From: Pseudomonas zanjanensis
GTDB taxonomy: Bacteria; Pseudomonadota; Gammaproteobacteria; Pseudomonadales; Pseudomonadaceae
DNA length: 64,000 nucleotides
Direction: 5' to 3'
Assembly: GCF_014268745.2 (NCBI RefSeq)
Contig: NZ_JABWRB020000002.1
Location: 682,001-746,000, forward strand
Position 1 is the first letter of the stretch. Each line of letters starts with the position of its first letter. Below the pieces are notes generated by a model. That model was not told the DNA's origin, searched no databases, and was given only the letters and a program-made list of their open reading frames with translations. Shown here one piece after another: positions 45,947-55,810 of this stretch. A program made the translations under genes and the position numbers.

Positions 45947-48796
45947 TCAAGCGTAGCTTTCGATCGACGGGCAGGCGCAGACCAGGTTGCGGTCGCCGAA
46001 CACGTTGTCGACCCGGCCCACGGGCGGCCAGTACTTGCCTTCGACCAACGACGCCACCGGGTACACCGCCTGTTCGCGGCTGTACGGGTGAGTCCAGTCG
46101 CCGACCAGTTCCGCCGCGGTGTGCGGGGCGTTCTTGAGCGGGTTGTCGTCTTTGTCCAGGCTGCCATTTTCCACCGCGCGGATTTCTTCGCGGATGCAGA
46201 TCATGGCGTCGCAGAAACGGTCCAGCTCTTCCTTGGATTCGCTTTCGGTCGGCTCGATCATCAACGTGCCGGCCACCGGGAACGACATGGTCGGGGCGTG
46301 GAAACCGAAGTCGATCAGGCGCTTGGCCACGTCATCGACGCTGATGCCGCTGCTGTCCTTGAGCGGACGCAGGTCGAGGATGCATTCGTGGGCCACCAGG
46401 CCGTTGCTGCCGGAGTAGAGCACCGGGTAGTGCTCTTCCAGGCGACGGGCGATGTAGTTGGCATTGAGGATCGCCAGTTGCGAGGCGCGCTTGAGGCCGG
46501 CGCCGCCCATCATGCGGATGTACATCCAGGTGATTGGCAGGATGCTCGCGCTGCCGAACGGCGCCGCGCACACCGCGCCTTCCTTGCGTTCCATGTTGGC
46601 GTGGCCCGGCAGGAACGGCGCCAGGTGGGACTTGACGCCAATCGGGCCGACGCCCGGGCCGCCACCGCCGTGAGGGATGCAGAAGGTCTTGTGCAGGTTC
46701 AGGTGCGACACGTCGCCGCCGAACTTGCCCGGGGCGCAGAGGCCGACCATGGCGTTCATGTTGGCGCCGTCGATGTACACCTGGCCGCCGTTGTCATGAA
46801 TGATGCCGCAGATTTCGCGGATACCTTCTTCAAACACACCGTGGGTGGACGGATAGGTGATCATCAGCGCGGCGAGGTGTTCGCGGTGCTCGACGGCCTT
46901 GGCGCGCAGGTCTTCGATGTCGACGTTGCCACGGGCATCGCAGGCGGTCACGACCACGCGCATGCCGGCCATGTTGGCGGTGGCCGGGTTGGTGCCGTGG
47001 GCCGAGGAGGGGATCAGGCAGATGTCGCGGCGGTCTTCGCCACGGCTCTGGTGATAGGCGCGGATCGCCAGCAGGCCGGCGTATTCACCCTGGGAACCGG
47101 CGTTGGGTTGCAGCGACACCGCGTCATAGCCGGTGGCGGCGCAGAGCATGGCTTCCAGCTCGTCGGTCAGTTGCTGGTAACCAGCGCTTTGCTCGGCCGG
47201 GGCGAACGGGTGCAGGGCGCCAAACTCGGCCCAGGTCACCGGGATCATTTCGCTGGCGGCGTTGAGTTTCATGGTGCAGGAACCCAGCGGGATCATGGTG
47301 CGATCCAGGGCCAGGTCCTTGTCGGCGAGCTTGCGCAGGTAACGCATCAGCTCGGTTTCGGAGTGGTAGCGGTTGAACACCGGGTGGCTGAGGATTGCCG
47401 TTTGGCGCACCAGCTCGGCCGGGATGCGGCTTTGCACGTTGGCGGCCAGTGCGGCGAAGTCTGGCAGTGCCTTGCCGTCGGCCAATAGGTTCCACAGTGC
47501 TTCAATGTCAGCCTGGTTGGTGGTCTCGTCCAGGGACAGTCCCAGGCGTTCAGTGTCCACCACGCGCAGGTTGATGCGTTGGGCGCGGGCCTTGTCGTGT
47601 AGGACGGTGGTTTGCGCGCCGGTGTGCAGGGTCAGGGTGTCGAAAAAGCTCTCTTGCTCGACGGTCAGGCCCAACGCGCCCAGGCCCTTGGCAAGGATTG
47701 CAGTCAGGTGATGGATGCGGTTGGCAATTTGCACCAGGCCCTTGGGGCCGTGATACACGGCGTACATGCTGGCGATGTTGGCCAGCAGCACTTGGGCGGT
47801 GCAGATGTTGCTGGTGGCTTTCTCGCGGCGGATGTGTTGTTCGCGGGTCTGCATCGCCAGGCGCAGGGCCGGCTTGCCGAAACGGTCCACGGAAACGCCG
47901 ACCAGACGGCCCGGCATGTCGCGCTTGAACGCATCCTTGGTGGAGAAATAGGCCGCGTGCGGGCCGCCGAAGCCCAGCGGCACGCCGAAGCGCTGGGCGC
48001 TGCCGATGGCGACGTCGGCGCCGAATTCGCCCGGAGGCGTCAGCAGGGTCAGGGCCAGCAGGTCAGCGGCGACGGCCACCAGGGCGTTGGCGGCGTGGAA
48101 GCGTTCAGTCAGTTCGCGGTAGTCGAACAGGTCGCCATTGCTGGCCGGGTATTGCAGCAGGGCGCCGAAGAAACCGCTGACGTCGCTCAGTTCGCGCTCA
48201 TCGCCCACCACCACGTCGATGCCCAGGGGCTCGGCACGGGTGCGCAGCACGTCGAGGGTTTGCGGGTGGCTGTGGACGGAGGCGAAAAAGGCGTTGCTGC
48301 CCTTGTTCTTGCTCAGCCGCTTGCAGAAGGTCATGGCTTCGGCGGCGGCGGTGGCTTCGTCCAATAAGGAGGCGTTGGCGATCGGCAGGCCGGTGAGGTC
48401 GCTGATCAGGGTCTGGAAGTTCAGCAGTGCTTCGAGACGGCCTTGGGAAATTTCTGGCTGGTACGGAGTGTAGGCGGTGTACCAGGCCGGGTTTTCCAGC
48501 AGGTTGCGCAGGATCGGTGCTGGCGTATGGCAGTTGTAGTAGCCCTGGCCGATGTAAGTCTTGAACAGTTGGTTCTTGCCGGCGATGGCCTTGATCGAGG
48601 CCAGTGCATCGGCTTCGCTCTGGCCGTCGCCCATGTCCAGCACGCTGGTGCCCTTGATGCTTTCCGGGATGACGCTGGCGCTCAGGGCTTCCAGGGAGTC
48701 GTAGCCCAGGCGTTCGAGCATGGCTTGCTCGTCGCCTGCACGCGGGCCGATGTGGCGGGCGATGAATTCGTTGGCGGTGCCGAGATTAACGGTCAT
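45947..48796 (-). CDS. gcvP: Glycine dehydrogenase (decarboxylating), P protein
   Basis: 949 residues, the usual size of the single-chain P protein. N-terminus FIARHIGPRAGDEQAMLERLG. The PLP lysine is in HLNLHKTFCIPHGGGGPGVG near residue 700, with PNAGSQGEYAGLLAIRAYH before it. It decarboxylates glycine and loads the aminomethyl group on GcvH. Ten bases separate it from gcvH. Confidence 0.98.
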   Translation of the reverse strand: MTVNLGTANEFIARHIGPRAGDEQAMLERLGYDSLEALSASVIPESIKGTSVLDMGDGQSEADALASIKAIAGKNQLFKTYIGQGYYNCHTPAPILRNLLENPAWYTAYTPYQPEISQGRLEALLNFQTLISDLTGLPIANASLLDEATAAAEAMTFCKRLSKNKGSNAFFASVHSHPQTLDVLRTRAEPLGIDVVVGDERELSDVSGFFGALLQYPASNGDLFDYRELTERFHAANALVAVAADLLALTLLTPPGEFGADVAIGSAQRFGVPLGFGGPHAAYFSTKDAFKRDMPGRLVGVSVDRFGKPALRLAMQTREQHIRREKATSNICTAQVLLANIASMYAVYHGPKGLVQIANRIHHLTAILAKGLGALGLTVEQESFFDTLTLHTGAQTTVLHDKARAQRINLRVVDTERLGLSLDETTNQADIEALWNLLADGKALPDFAALAANVQSRIPAELVRQTAILSHPVFNRYHSETELMRYLRKLADKDLALDRTMIPLGSCTMKLNAASEMIPVTWAEFGALHPFAPAEQSAGYQQLTDELEAMLCAATGYDAVSLQPNAGSQGEYAGLLAIRAYHQSRGEDRRDICLIPSSAHGTNPATANMAGMRVVVTACDARGNVDIEDLRAKAVEHREHLAALMITYPSTHGVFEEGIREICGIIHDNGGQVYIDGANMNAMVGLCAPGKFGGDVSHLNLHKTFCIPHGGGGPGVGPIGVKSHLAPFLPGHANMERKEGAVCAAPFGSASILPITWMYIRMMGGAGLKRASQLAILNANYIARRLEEHYPVLYSGSNGLVAHECILDLRPLKDSSGISVDDVAKRLIDFGFHAPTMSFPVAGTLMIEPTESESKEELDRFCDAMICIREEIRAVENGSLDKDDNPLKNAPHTAAELVGDWTHPYSREQAVYPVASLVEGKYWPPVGRVDNVFGDRNLVCACPSIESYA

Positions 48797-48806
48797 GGGG
48801 CGCTCC

Positions 48807-49190
48807 TCAGGCTTCGGCGTTGGCTTTGATCAGGCGATCGTAGGCGTCTTGGTCCAGCAGTTGGTCCACTTCGGCGGCGTTGGCCGGGTTGAAACGGAAA
48901 AACCAGCCTTCGCCCATAGGATCTTCGTTGACCAGTTCCGGATTGCTTTCCAGGGCCGGGTTCACTTCGAGCACTTCACCGTCCAATGGCATGTAGACAC
49001 CGCTGGCGGCTTTCACCGATTCCACGGTGGAGGCTTCGGCACCCTTGTCGTAGCTTTGCAGTTCCGGTAACTGAACATAGACCACATCGCCCAAGGCGTT
49101 CTGGGCAAACGCAGTAATACCGACAGTAACGCTGCCGTCGGCTTCGGCGCGCAGCCATTCGTGATCTTCAGTGAAACGCAACTCGCTCAT
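48807..49190 (-). CDS. gcvH: Glycine cleavage system H protein
   Basis: 127 residues. The lipoyl lysine is Lys60 in STVESVKAASGVYMP, preceded by GITAFAQNALGDVVYVQLP. It carries the aminomethyl group between P, T and L proteins. It is the first gene of the gcvHP-sdaA-gcvT unit. A sigma54 promoter at 49270-49286 and three GcsR-type sites lie upstream. Confidence 0.97.
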   Translation of the reverse strand: MSELRFTEDHEWLRAEADGSVTVGITAFAQNALGDVVYVQLPELQSYDKGAEASTVESVKAASGVYMPLDGEVLEVNPALESNPELVNEDPMGEGWFFRFNPANAAEVDQLLDQDAYDRLIKANAEA

Positions 49191-49269
49191 GGAAACTCCT
49201 GGGGCCAGATTCGTCTGGTGGACGCGAAGAAAGGCGCGGGGCTTGGCCCGGCCGAATGGTTATACCCAT

Positions 49270-49286
49270 AGCAAGAATGCGGCCAA
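49270..49286 (-). promoter_or_regulatory. Sigma54 promoter of the gcv operon
   Basis: The minus strand reads TTGGCCGCATTCTTGCT, i.e. GG-N10-GC at -24/-12, about 80 bases upstream of gcvH. Three activator sites lie 64-180 bases further upstream, as expected for a sigma54 enhancer-binding protein. Confidence 0.85.
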
Positions 49287-49349
49287 TGTTATTAATGGCT
49301 TATATATCAATGGGTTGAGTGGAGATGTCGAGATGTGGATTGGCTTGGC

Positions 49350-49367
49350 TGTAGCGAAATCGCTACA
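49350..49367. promoter_or_regulatory. GcsR-type activator site 1
   Basis: TGTAGCG-AAAT-CGCTACA, a perfect 18-bp palindrome, compared with the GcsR consensus I recall, TGTAACG-N4-CGTTCCG. First of three sites upstream of the sigma54 promoter. Confidence 0.8.
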
Positions 49368-49430
49368 GCTGCAGGCCTGGAAAAAATCGTTGTGGGATCA
49401 AAGCCTTGCACCATGCAGGTTAGCGCGGCG

Positions 49431-49448
49431 TGTAGCGATATCGTTCCG
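49431..49448. promoter_or_regulatory. GcsR-type activator site 2
   Basis: TGTAGCG-ATAT-CGTTCCG: the right half matches the recalled consensus fully, the left half with one change. Confidence 0.85.
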
Positions 49449-49449
49449 C

Positions 49450-49467
49450 TGTAGCGCTTTCAGTACA
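49450..49467. promoter_or_regulatory. GcsR-type activator site 3
   Basis: TGTAGCG-CTTT-CAGTACA, one base after site 2. The left half is identical in all three sites. Confidence 0.75.
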
Positions 49468-49512
49468 GTGGAGGTCGTTTTTGACGCGATTTCGACCACA
49501 GCTCAGAACCTC

Positions 49513-49601
49513 TGTGGGAGCGGGCTTGCTCGCGAAGACGGTGTGCCAGCCAAGTTGATGTTGACTGACACACCGTCTTCGCGAGCAAGCCCGCTCCCAC
49601 A
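49513..49601. repeat. REPIN, type B, TGTGGGAG ends outward
   Basis: TGTGGGAGCGGGCTTGCTCG and its reverse complement, with pairing continuing inward through GAAGACGGTGTG/CACACCGTCTTC. Sits between gcsR and its target sites. Confidence 0.9.
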
Positions 49602-49616
49602 GGTCGCCGAGTAAAG

Positions 49617-51125
49617 CTATGGCTTCCCGGAAATACCGTACTTGCGCAACCGATGGGCAATCGCGGTATGTGAGGTCTGCAGGCGGCTGGCCAACTGGCG
49701 GGTGGACGGGTAGTTGGCATACAAACTTTCAAGCAGGTGCTTCTCGAAGCTTTCCACAGCCTGTTCCAGGCTCTCGACTTCCACATCACCTTGGCGCGCC
49801 ACCGAGGTGCCGGCGATGTCGAGGTCGCCGATGTCCACCAGGCTGCTTTCGCAGATGGCGGCGGCGCGGAAGATCACGTTCTGCAATTGCCGCACGTTGC
49901 CCGGCCAGCGATTGCCCAACAGTGCCGGATACGTGCCGGGAGCGAGGCGGCAGACCGGGCGCTGGATCTGCGCGCAGGCCTGCTGCATGAAATAACGCGC
50001 CAGCAGCAGGATGTCCTGGCCGCGCTCACGCAGCGGCGGCACTTCGACGTTGAGCACGTTCAGGCGATAAAACAGGTCTTCGCGGAACGAGCCTTCGCTG
50101 ACCATTTTCTCCAGGTTGCGGTGGGTGGCGCTGAGGATCCGTACGTTGACCTTGATTTCCCGGTCGCCGCCCACCCGGCGGAAGCTGCCATCATTCAGGA
50201 AACGCAGCAACTTGGCTTGCAGGTACGGCGACATCTCGCCAATTTCATCGAGGAACACCGTGCCTTGGTTCGCCAGCTCCATCAGCCCTGGCTTGCCGCC
50301 CCGTTGTGCGCCGGTGAAGGCGCCGGGGGCGTAGCCGAACAGTTCGCTTTCGGCCAGGTTCTCCGGCAGCGCGGCGCAGTTCAGGGCCAGGAACGGCGCG
50401 CTGTGACGGGCGCTGATGGCGTGGCAAGCCCGGGCCACCAGTTCCTTGCCGGTGCCGGTTTCGCCCTGGATCAGCAACGGTGCATCCAGGGCCGCGACGC
50501 GCTGGGCCCGGGCCTTGAGGGTGCGGATCGCCGGGGATTCGCCCAGCAGCGCGTCGAAACCTTCGGCGTGATCGTGATGCAGGGCCGACAGGCGCTCGCC
50601 GATGCGGTTGGGCTGATAAAGCGTCAGCAGCGCGCCGGCATCGGTGATGGGCGTGGCATCCAGGAGCAAGGTCTGGCCGTTGAGGGTGATTTCTCGAAGC
50701 GGCAAGCGGAAACCGTTCTCCAGCAGGGCGCCGAGCAATGCCTCGTCACCGAACAGCTCGGCCACGCTTTCCCCGGCCGGTTCACGCCCGTACAGGGCAA
50801 TCAGCGCCGGGTTGGCCAGCAACACCTTGCCGGCGCTGTCCAGGGCCAGCACCGGGTCGGTCATGGCGGCCAGCAAGGCATCGAGCTGCAAGTGCCGGCG
50901 CTGGCCCGGCAGGATGTCCACCACGGTAACGGCCTGCACGCCGCGCACGCTGAACAACGCCTCGCGCAACTCGTCGAGCACTTGCGGGCTGAGGGTCGGG
51001 GCGTCGATGTAGACGTTGGGCGGCACCATCTCCACGGCATCCAGGTTGAGATTGCGCCCACCGAGCAAGGCCAGGACTTCCTGGGTGATGCCGACGCGGT
51101 CGATGAAACTGACGTGGATACGCAT
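49617..51125 (-). CDS. gcsR: TyrR-like sigma54-dependent activator of glycine cleavage (GcsR)
   Basis: 502 residues from the ATG at 51125 (MRIHVSFIDRVGITQEVLALL); the frame runs upstream into a REPIN. Domains: ACT (~1-72), PAS (~78-185), AAA+ (~205-430) with Walker A GETGTGKE, the sigma54-contact loop PGAFTGAQ, Walker B GTVFLDEIGEM, and a C-terminal helix-turn-helix (PSTRQLASRLQTSHTAIAHRLRKYG). This is the TyrR arrangement. In P. aeruginosa the TyrR-like GcsR activates gcvH2 with sigma54 in response to glycine. The position upstream of gcvH and the matching sites support the same role. Confidence 0.9.
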   Translation of the reverse strand: MRIHVSFIDRVGITQEVLALLGGRNLNLDAVEMVPPNVYIDAPTLSPQVLDELREALFSVRGVQAVTVVDILPGQRRHLQLDALLAAMTDPVLALDSAGKVLLANPALIALYGREPAGESVAELFGDEALLGALLENGFRLPLREITLNGQTLLLDATPITDAGALLTLYQPNRIGERLSALHHDHAEGFDALLGESPAIRTLKARAQRVAALDAPLLIQGETGTGKELVARACHAISARHSAPFLALNCAALPENLAESELFGYAPGAFTGAQRGGKPGLMELANQGTVFLDEIGEMSPYLQAKLLRFLNDGSFRRVGGDREIKVNVRILSATHRNLEKMVSEGSFREDLFYRLNVLNVEVPPLRERGQDILLLARYFMQQACAQIQRPVCRLAPGTYPALLGNRWPGNVRQLQNVIFRAAAICESSLVDIGDLDIAGTSVARQGDVEVESLEQAVESFEKHLLESLYANYPSTRQLASRLQTSHTAIAHRLRKYGISGKP

Positions 51126-51227
51126 GGGGCGGTTTAGGGTTCTGGAGTGCGGAGGGTGGCCAGTATGCCTTGGGGCGGGCTGTTGGTGAAATCCCGACGC
51201 AGCCTTGAGAGCAACGGTGCCCCCCCC

Positions 51228-51317
51228 TGTGGGAGCGGGCTTGCTCGCGAAGGCGGTGTACCAGTCGACATCTAATTGGCTGACACTACGCCTTCGCGAG
51301 CAAGCCCGCTCCCACAG
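51228..51317. repeat. REPIN, type B, TGTGGGAG ends outward
   Basis: TGTGGGAGCGGGCTTGCTCG and CGAGCAAGCCCGCTCCCACA, upstream of gcsR and after the end of the LysR gene. Confidence 0.9.
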
Positions 51318-51343
51318 GAGATCGGAGGTGAGACGGGTATCGT

Positions 51344-52249
51344 TTACAACCCCACATCCCACTCAGGCGTCTCAGGAAACTTCAACACCAGAAAATCCAG
51401 CAGGCTGCGCAACGCCGACGGCATGTGCTTGCGTGAGGCGTACACCGCGTACATGTTCATCCGGCGCGGTTCGGCGTGGCCCAGCAGGCGCACCAGTTCA
51501 CCGCTCTGGATATGCGGGCCAGCCTGGTAGCTGGGCAGCATCGCCACGCCCGCGCCGGCTATCGTGGCCTGGAGCAAGGTGCTGGCTTCGTTGGCGCTGA
51601 TATTGCCTTGCACCGGCACCGCGACCGGCTCGCCGTCTTGCTCGAAATGCCACAGGCTCTTGCCAACGTAGGAATGGGTCAGGCAGTTGTGCCGGCTCAG
51701 GTCTTCCACGCGCAGCGGTGTCGAGTGCTCACGCAGATACCGCGGCGACGCGCAGATCACCGAGCGGCAGACGGTAAGGCGGCGGGCGATCAGGTTCGGG
51801 TCCAGGTCGTTGCTCATGCGGATCGCCAGGTCGATGCGTTCATCCACCAGGTTGACGGTGCGGTCGAGCATCTGCAGGTCGACGCTCACCCCTGGGTAGC
51901 GCTTGACGTATTCGGCCATGGCGCTCGCCAGTTGGGCCTGGCCGAACGAGGTGCTGGCACTGATGCGCAACATGCCCCGTGGCGCGTCGTCCGGGGTGCC
52001 GACGGCGGCTTGCATGTCGCCGGACAACTCCAGCATTTGCCGGCAGCGCGGCAGGATCTCCGTGCCGGCGGCGGTCAGGCTCAGTTTGCGCGTGGTGCGG
52101 TGCATCAGCCGGGCACCGACCCAGTCTTCCAGCTCCGCCAGGTAGCGTGACACCACCGGCCGCGACAGGTCCAGGTGCTCGGCCGCCGCTGACTGGCTAC
52201 CGAGGTCGACCACCGTGACGAACACCCGCATTGCTTGTAGACGATCCAT
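51344..52249 (-). CDS. LysR-type transcriptional regulator
   Basis: 301 residues. Helix-turn-helix at ~1-62 (MDRLQAMRVFVTVVDLGSQSAAAEHLDLSRPVVSRYLAELE), the opening of the large CrgA/DmlR-like branch, and the effector domain from ~90 (RGMLRISASTSFGQAQLASAMAEY). It is divergent from the MBL-fold gene with a 113-base gap, the classic LysR layout, so that gene is its likeliest target. The effector is unknown. Confidence 0.9.
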   Translation of the reverse strand: MDRLQAMRVFVTVVDLGSQSAAAEHLDLSRPVVSRYLAELEDWVGARLMHRTTRKLSLTAAGTEILPRCRQMLELSGDMQAAVGTPDDAPRGMLRISASTSFGQAQLASAMAEYVKRYPGVSVDLQMLDRTVNLVDERIDLAIRMSNDLDPNLIARRLTVCRSVICASPRYLREHSTPLRVEDLSRHNCLTHSYVGKSLWHFEQDGEPVAVPVQGNISANEASTLLQATIAGAGVAMLPSYQAGPHIQSGELVRLLGHAEPRRMNMYAVYASRKHMPSALRSLLDFLVLKFPETPEWDVGL

Positions 52250-52362
52250 GATTTGCCCGCTTTCAGAAACAAACTATGTCCCAGCATCGCATTTTTTGTA
52301 ACGAGTCAGGCAACTAAGCTCAGTCACATCCCCTGACGGGTTTTTGGACAACGGAGCACACC

Positions 52363-53241
52363 ATGACCGGACTTATCCCACTCAAGCGCCTGCTGCTGGC
52401 CACCGCCGCCCTGGCCTTCACCGCCCAGGGCTGGGCCGCCGATTTGACGCTCGACGTCTACAACCCCGGTGCGGCGGCGGTTTTTCCAGTGACGTCGGTG
52501 TTGGTCAGCGGTGAGAAGGAGGCGATTTTGGTGGACGCCCAGTTCGGCAAGACCCAGGCCGAGCAGGTGGTGGAGAAAATCCGCGCCAGTGGCAAACGGC
52601 TGACCACGATCTACATCAGCCATGGCGATCCTGACTACTATTTTGGCTTGGAAACCCTCACCGCCGCGTTCCCTGAGGCCAAGGTGCTGGCGTCGGCGCC
52701 GACCGTCGAACACATCAAGCACACCCTGGACGGCAAGCTGAAATATTGGGGGCCGATCCTGAAGACCGATGCACCCACCAAGGCCATCGTGCCCCAGGTG
52801 TTGAAGGGCGACAGCCTGACCCTGGAAGGCCGGCGCCTGCAGATCGTCGGCCTCGATGGCCCGCAACCGGACCGCAGTTTCGTCTGGATTCCATCGATCA
52901 AGGCGGTGGTTGGCGGTGTCGTGGTGGCCGAGAACATTCATGTGTGGATGGCCGACACCCAGACGCCGAAGTCTCACAAGGATTGGCTGGCGACCCTCGC
53001 CACCATTGAAAAACTGCAACCGAGCACGGTGATTCCGGGTCACTACTTGGGCGACAGCGTCCGTTCCCTGGCTCCGGTGCGCTTCACCGCCGGTTACATC
53101 AAGGCGTTCGACGAAGAAACCGCCAAGGCCAAGGATTCCGCCGCGCTGATCGCCGCCATGAAACTACGCTATCCGAACTTGGGTGAAGACAGTTCCCTGG
53201 AACTCAGTGCCAAGGTGGCGAAAGGCGAGATGAAGTGGTGA
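52363..53241 (+). CDS. Periplasmic MBL-fold metallo-hydrolase
   Basis: 292 residues with a signal peptide (~1-26, LLLATAALAFTAQGWA). The metal-binding loop is TIYISHGDPDYYFGLETL, a variant of H-x-H-x-D-H in which the second His is replaced by Asp/Tyr, and later ligands occur at VIPGHYLGD. This variant is common in a branch of exported MBL proteins and need not be inactive. Substrate unknown. The LysR gene is divergent and probably controls it. Confidence 0.82.
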   Translation: MTGLIPLKRLLLATAALAFTAQGWAADLTLDVYNPGAAAVFPVTSVLVSGEKEAILVDAQFGKTQAEQVVEKIRASGKRLTTIYISHGDPDYYFGLETLTAAFPEAKVLASAPTVEHIKHTLDGKLKYWGPILKTDAPTKAIVPQVLKGDSLTLEGRRLQIVGLDGPQPDRSFVWIPSIKAVVGGVVVAENIHVWMADTQTPKSHKDWLATLATIEKLQPSTVIPGHYLGDSVRSLAPVRFTAGYIKAFDEETAKAKDSAALIAAMKLRYPNLGEDSSLELSAKVAKGEMKW

Positions 53242-53280
53242 GGTATTGAGACAGCGATGAGGCTGGTCTGATGCGCTTTT

Positions 53281-53410
53281 GTGGCGAGGGAGCTTGCTCC
53301 CGCTGGGCTGCGCAGCGGCCCCAATACCAGACAGTGAGTCGTACCTGGCGCTCCGCATGAGCATTTTTGCGACTGCTGCGCAGCCGAGCGGGAGCAAGCT
53401 CCCTCGCCAC
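53281..53410. repeat. REPIN, type A
   Basis: Arms GTGGCGAGGGAGCTTGCTCC and GGAGCAAGCTCCCTCGCCAC, between the MBL-fold and NAD(P)-binding genes. Confidence 0.9.
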
Positions 53411-53503
53411 AAGGGCTTCATTTCAAGCCACAAAGGCTCATGTCACTTGGAAATATTCAAGCAACTGCTTCAGTAGCATCTTGTGTAATCAACGGAGAAT
53501 ACC

Positions 53504-54118
53504 ATGAGCAAAATCGCAATCATCGGCGCCACCGGGCGTGCGGGTAGCCAGCTGTTGGAAGAGGCCTTGCGCCGTGGTCACAGCGTAACGGCCATTGCCC
53601 GCAACACCGCGAAAATCGGCGAAAGGACCGGGGTGGTCAGCAAACAGCTGGATGTATTGGACAGCGAGGCGTTGACTGCGGCCATCGCCGGCCACGACGT
53701 GGTGATCAGTGCCGCGCACTTTGCCACCGTGCCGGCCGACAAAATCATCGCACCGCTGAAGGCCGCCGGGGTCAAGCGCTTGCTGGTGGTCGGCGGGGCC
53801 GGTTCGTTGCTGCTGCCGGATAACAGCCGGGTGATCGACAGTGATGGTTTTCCTGAGGAATACCTGGCCGAAGCCAGCGCCGGTGCCGTGTTCCTGGATG
53901 TGCTGCGCAAGGAACAGGACTTGGACTGGACCTTCCTCTCGCCTTCGGCGGAGTTCGTTGAAACCGAGCGCACCGGGCAGTTCCGAGTGGGCAAGGACCA
54001 CCTGCTGTTTGATGACACCGGGCGCAGTTGGATCAGCTTTGCCGATTACGCCATCGCGATGATCGATGAAGTGGAAACGCCGCAGTTTTCGCAAAAGCGG
54101 TTTACCGTCGGCTATTGA
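53504..54118 (+). CDS. NAD(P)-binding Rossmann-fold oxidoreductase (atypical SDR)
   Basis: 204 residues. The nucleotide loop is IAIIGATGRAGSQLLEEALRRGHSVTAIAR (G-x-x-G-x-x-G), and later AGVKRLLVVGGAGSLL. No Tyr-x3-Lys catalytic motif is evident, so it belongs to the atypical NmrA/YhfK-like SDR group, whose members are reductases or redox sensors. A typical short SDR with no C-terminal extension. Convergent with glpM. Confidence 0.85.
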   Translation: MSKIAIIGATGRAGSQLLEEALRRGHSVTAIARNTAKIGERTGVVSKQLDVLDSEALTAAIAGHDVVISAAHFATVPADKIIAPLKAAGVKRLLVVGGAGSLLLPDNSRVIDSDGFPEEYLAEASAGAVFLDVLRKEQDLDWTFLSPSAEFVETERTGQFRVGKDHLLFDDTGRSWISFADYAIAMIDEVETPQFSQKRFTVGY

Positions 54119-54126
54119 TCACAGAA

Positions 54127-54465
54127 TCAGCCGTGAAGCCGCACCCAGACGCTGACCAGCACCGTCGCCGCCATCAGCCAGGCGACGGCTGCCACGGCCA
54201 ATGAGGCTTCGAGGCGCATGCGGTCGACCATCACGTACAGCGTTGCGAGATAGACGAAGTACGGAATGATCGACCACATGCCAAACACGATGGTGGTCTT
54301 CAGGTCGTCCACCGAGCGGCCCTTGCCGACGATGTAGTGGGCGATCAGGGCGAAGGTGGGGAACAGCGGCACCAACCCGGCGATGTAGTAATTCTTGGTC
54401 TTGGCGAGCATCGCCAGGATGACCACCACGGCGGCACCCAGCGCCGCCTTGAAAATCAGATCCAC
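54127..54465 (-). CDS. glpM: GlpM family membrane protein
   Basis: 112 residues. Four predicted helices: ~4-22 (FKAALGAAVVVILAMLA), ~28-45, ~60-78 and ~85-108. The pattern KTKNYYIAGLVPLFPTFALIAHYIVG matches GlpM, which in P. aeruginosa is associated with the glp region and alginate production. Here it lies beside aauR and well apart from glpD. The role is uncertain. Confidence 0.85.
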   Translation of the reverse strand: MDLIFKAALGAAVVVILAMLAKTKNYYIAGLVPLFPTFALIAHYIVGKGRSVDDLKTTIVFGMWSIIPYFVYLATLYVMVDRMRLEASLAVAAVAWLMAATVLVSVWVRLHG

Positions 54466-54481
54466 AGCTTCACATCCCAGG

Positions 54482-55806
<1,325 letters not shown>

Positions 55807-55810
<4 letters not shown>

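Larger units (their letters stand above)
49191..49616. other. gcvH-gcsR intergenic region
   Basis: 426 bases without a gene. In order from gcvH: leader, sigma54 promoter, three GcsR sites, a REPIN at 49513-49601, and the gcsR stop. The long inverted repeat at the gcsR end may terminate gcsR. Confidence 0.7.

Noticed and set aside
49191..49616. Glycine riboswitch before gcvH
   Set aside because: No paired aptamer sequence is recognisable; the sigma54 promoter and GcsR sites explain the region.
51126..51362. N-terminal extension of GcsR
   Set aside because: It translates a REPIN; the ACT domain starts at the ATG at 51125.
52363..53241. Beta-lactamase
   Set aside because: MBL fold with a variant metal loop (HGDPDY) does not match the H-x-H-x-D-H of class B enzymes; only a general hydrolase call is justified.
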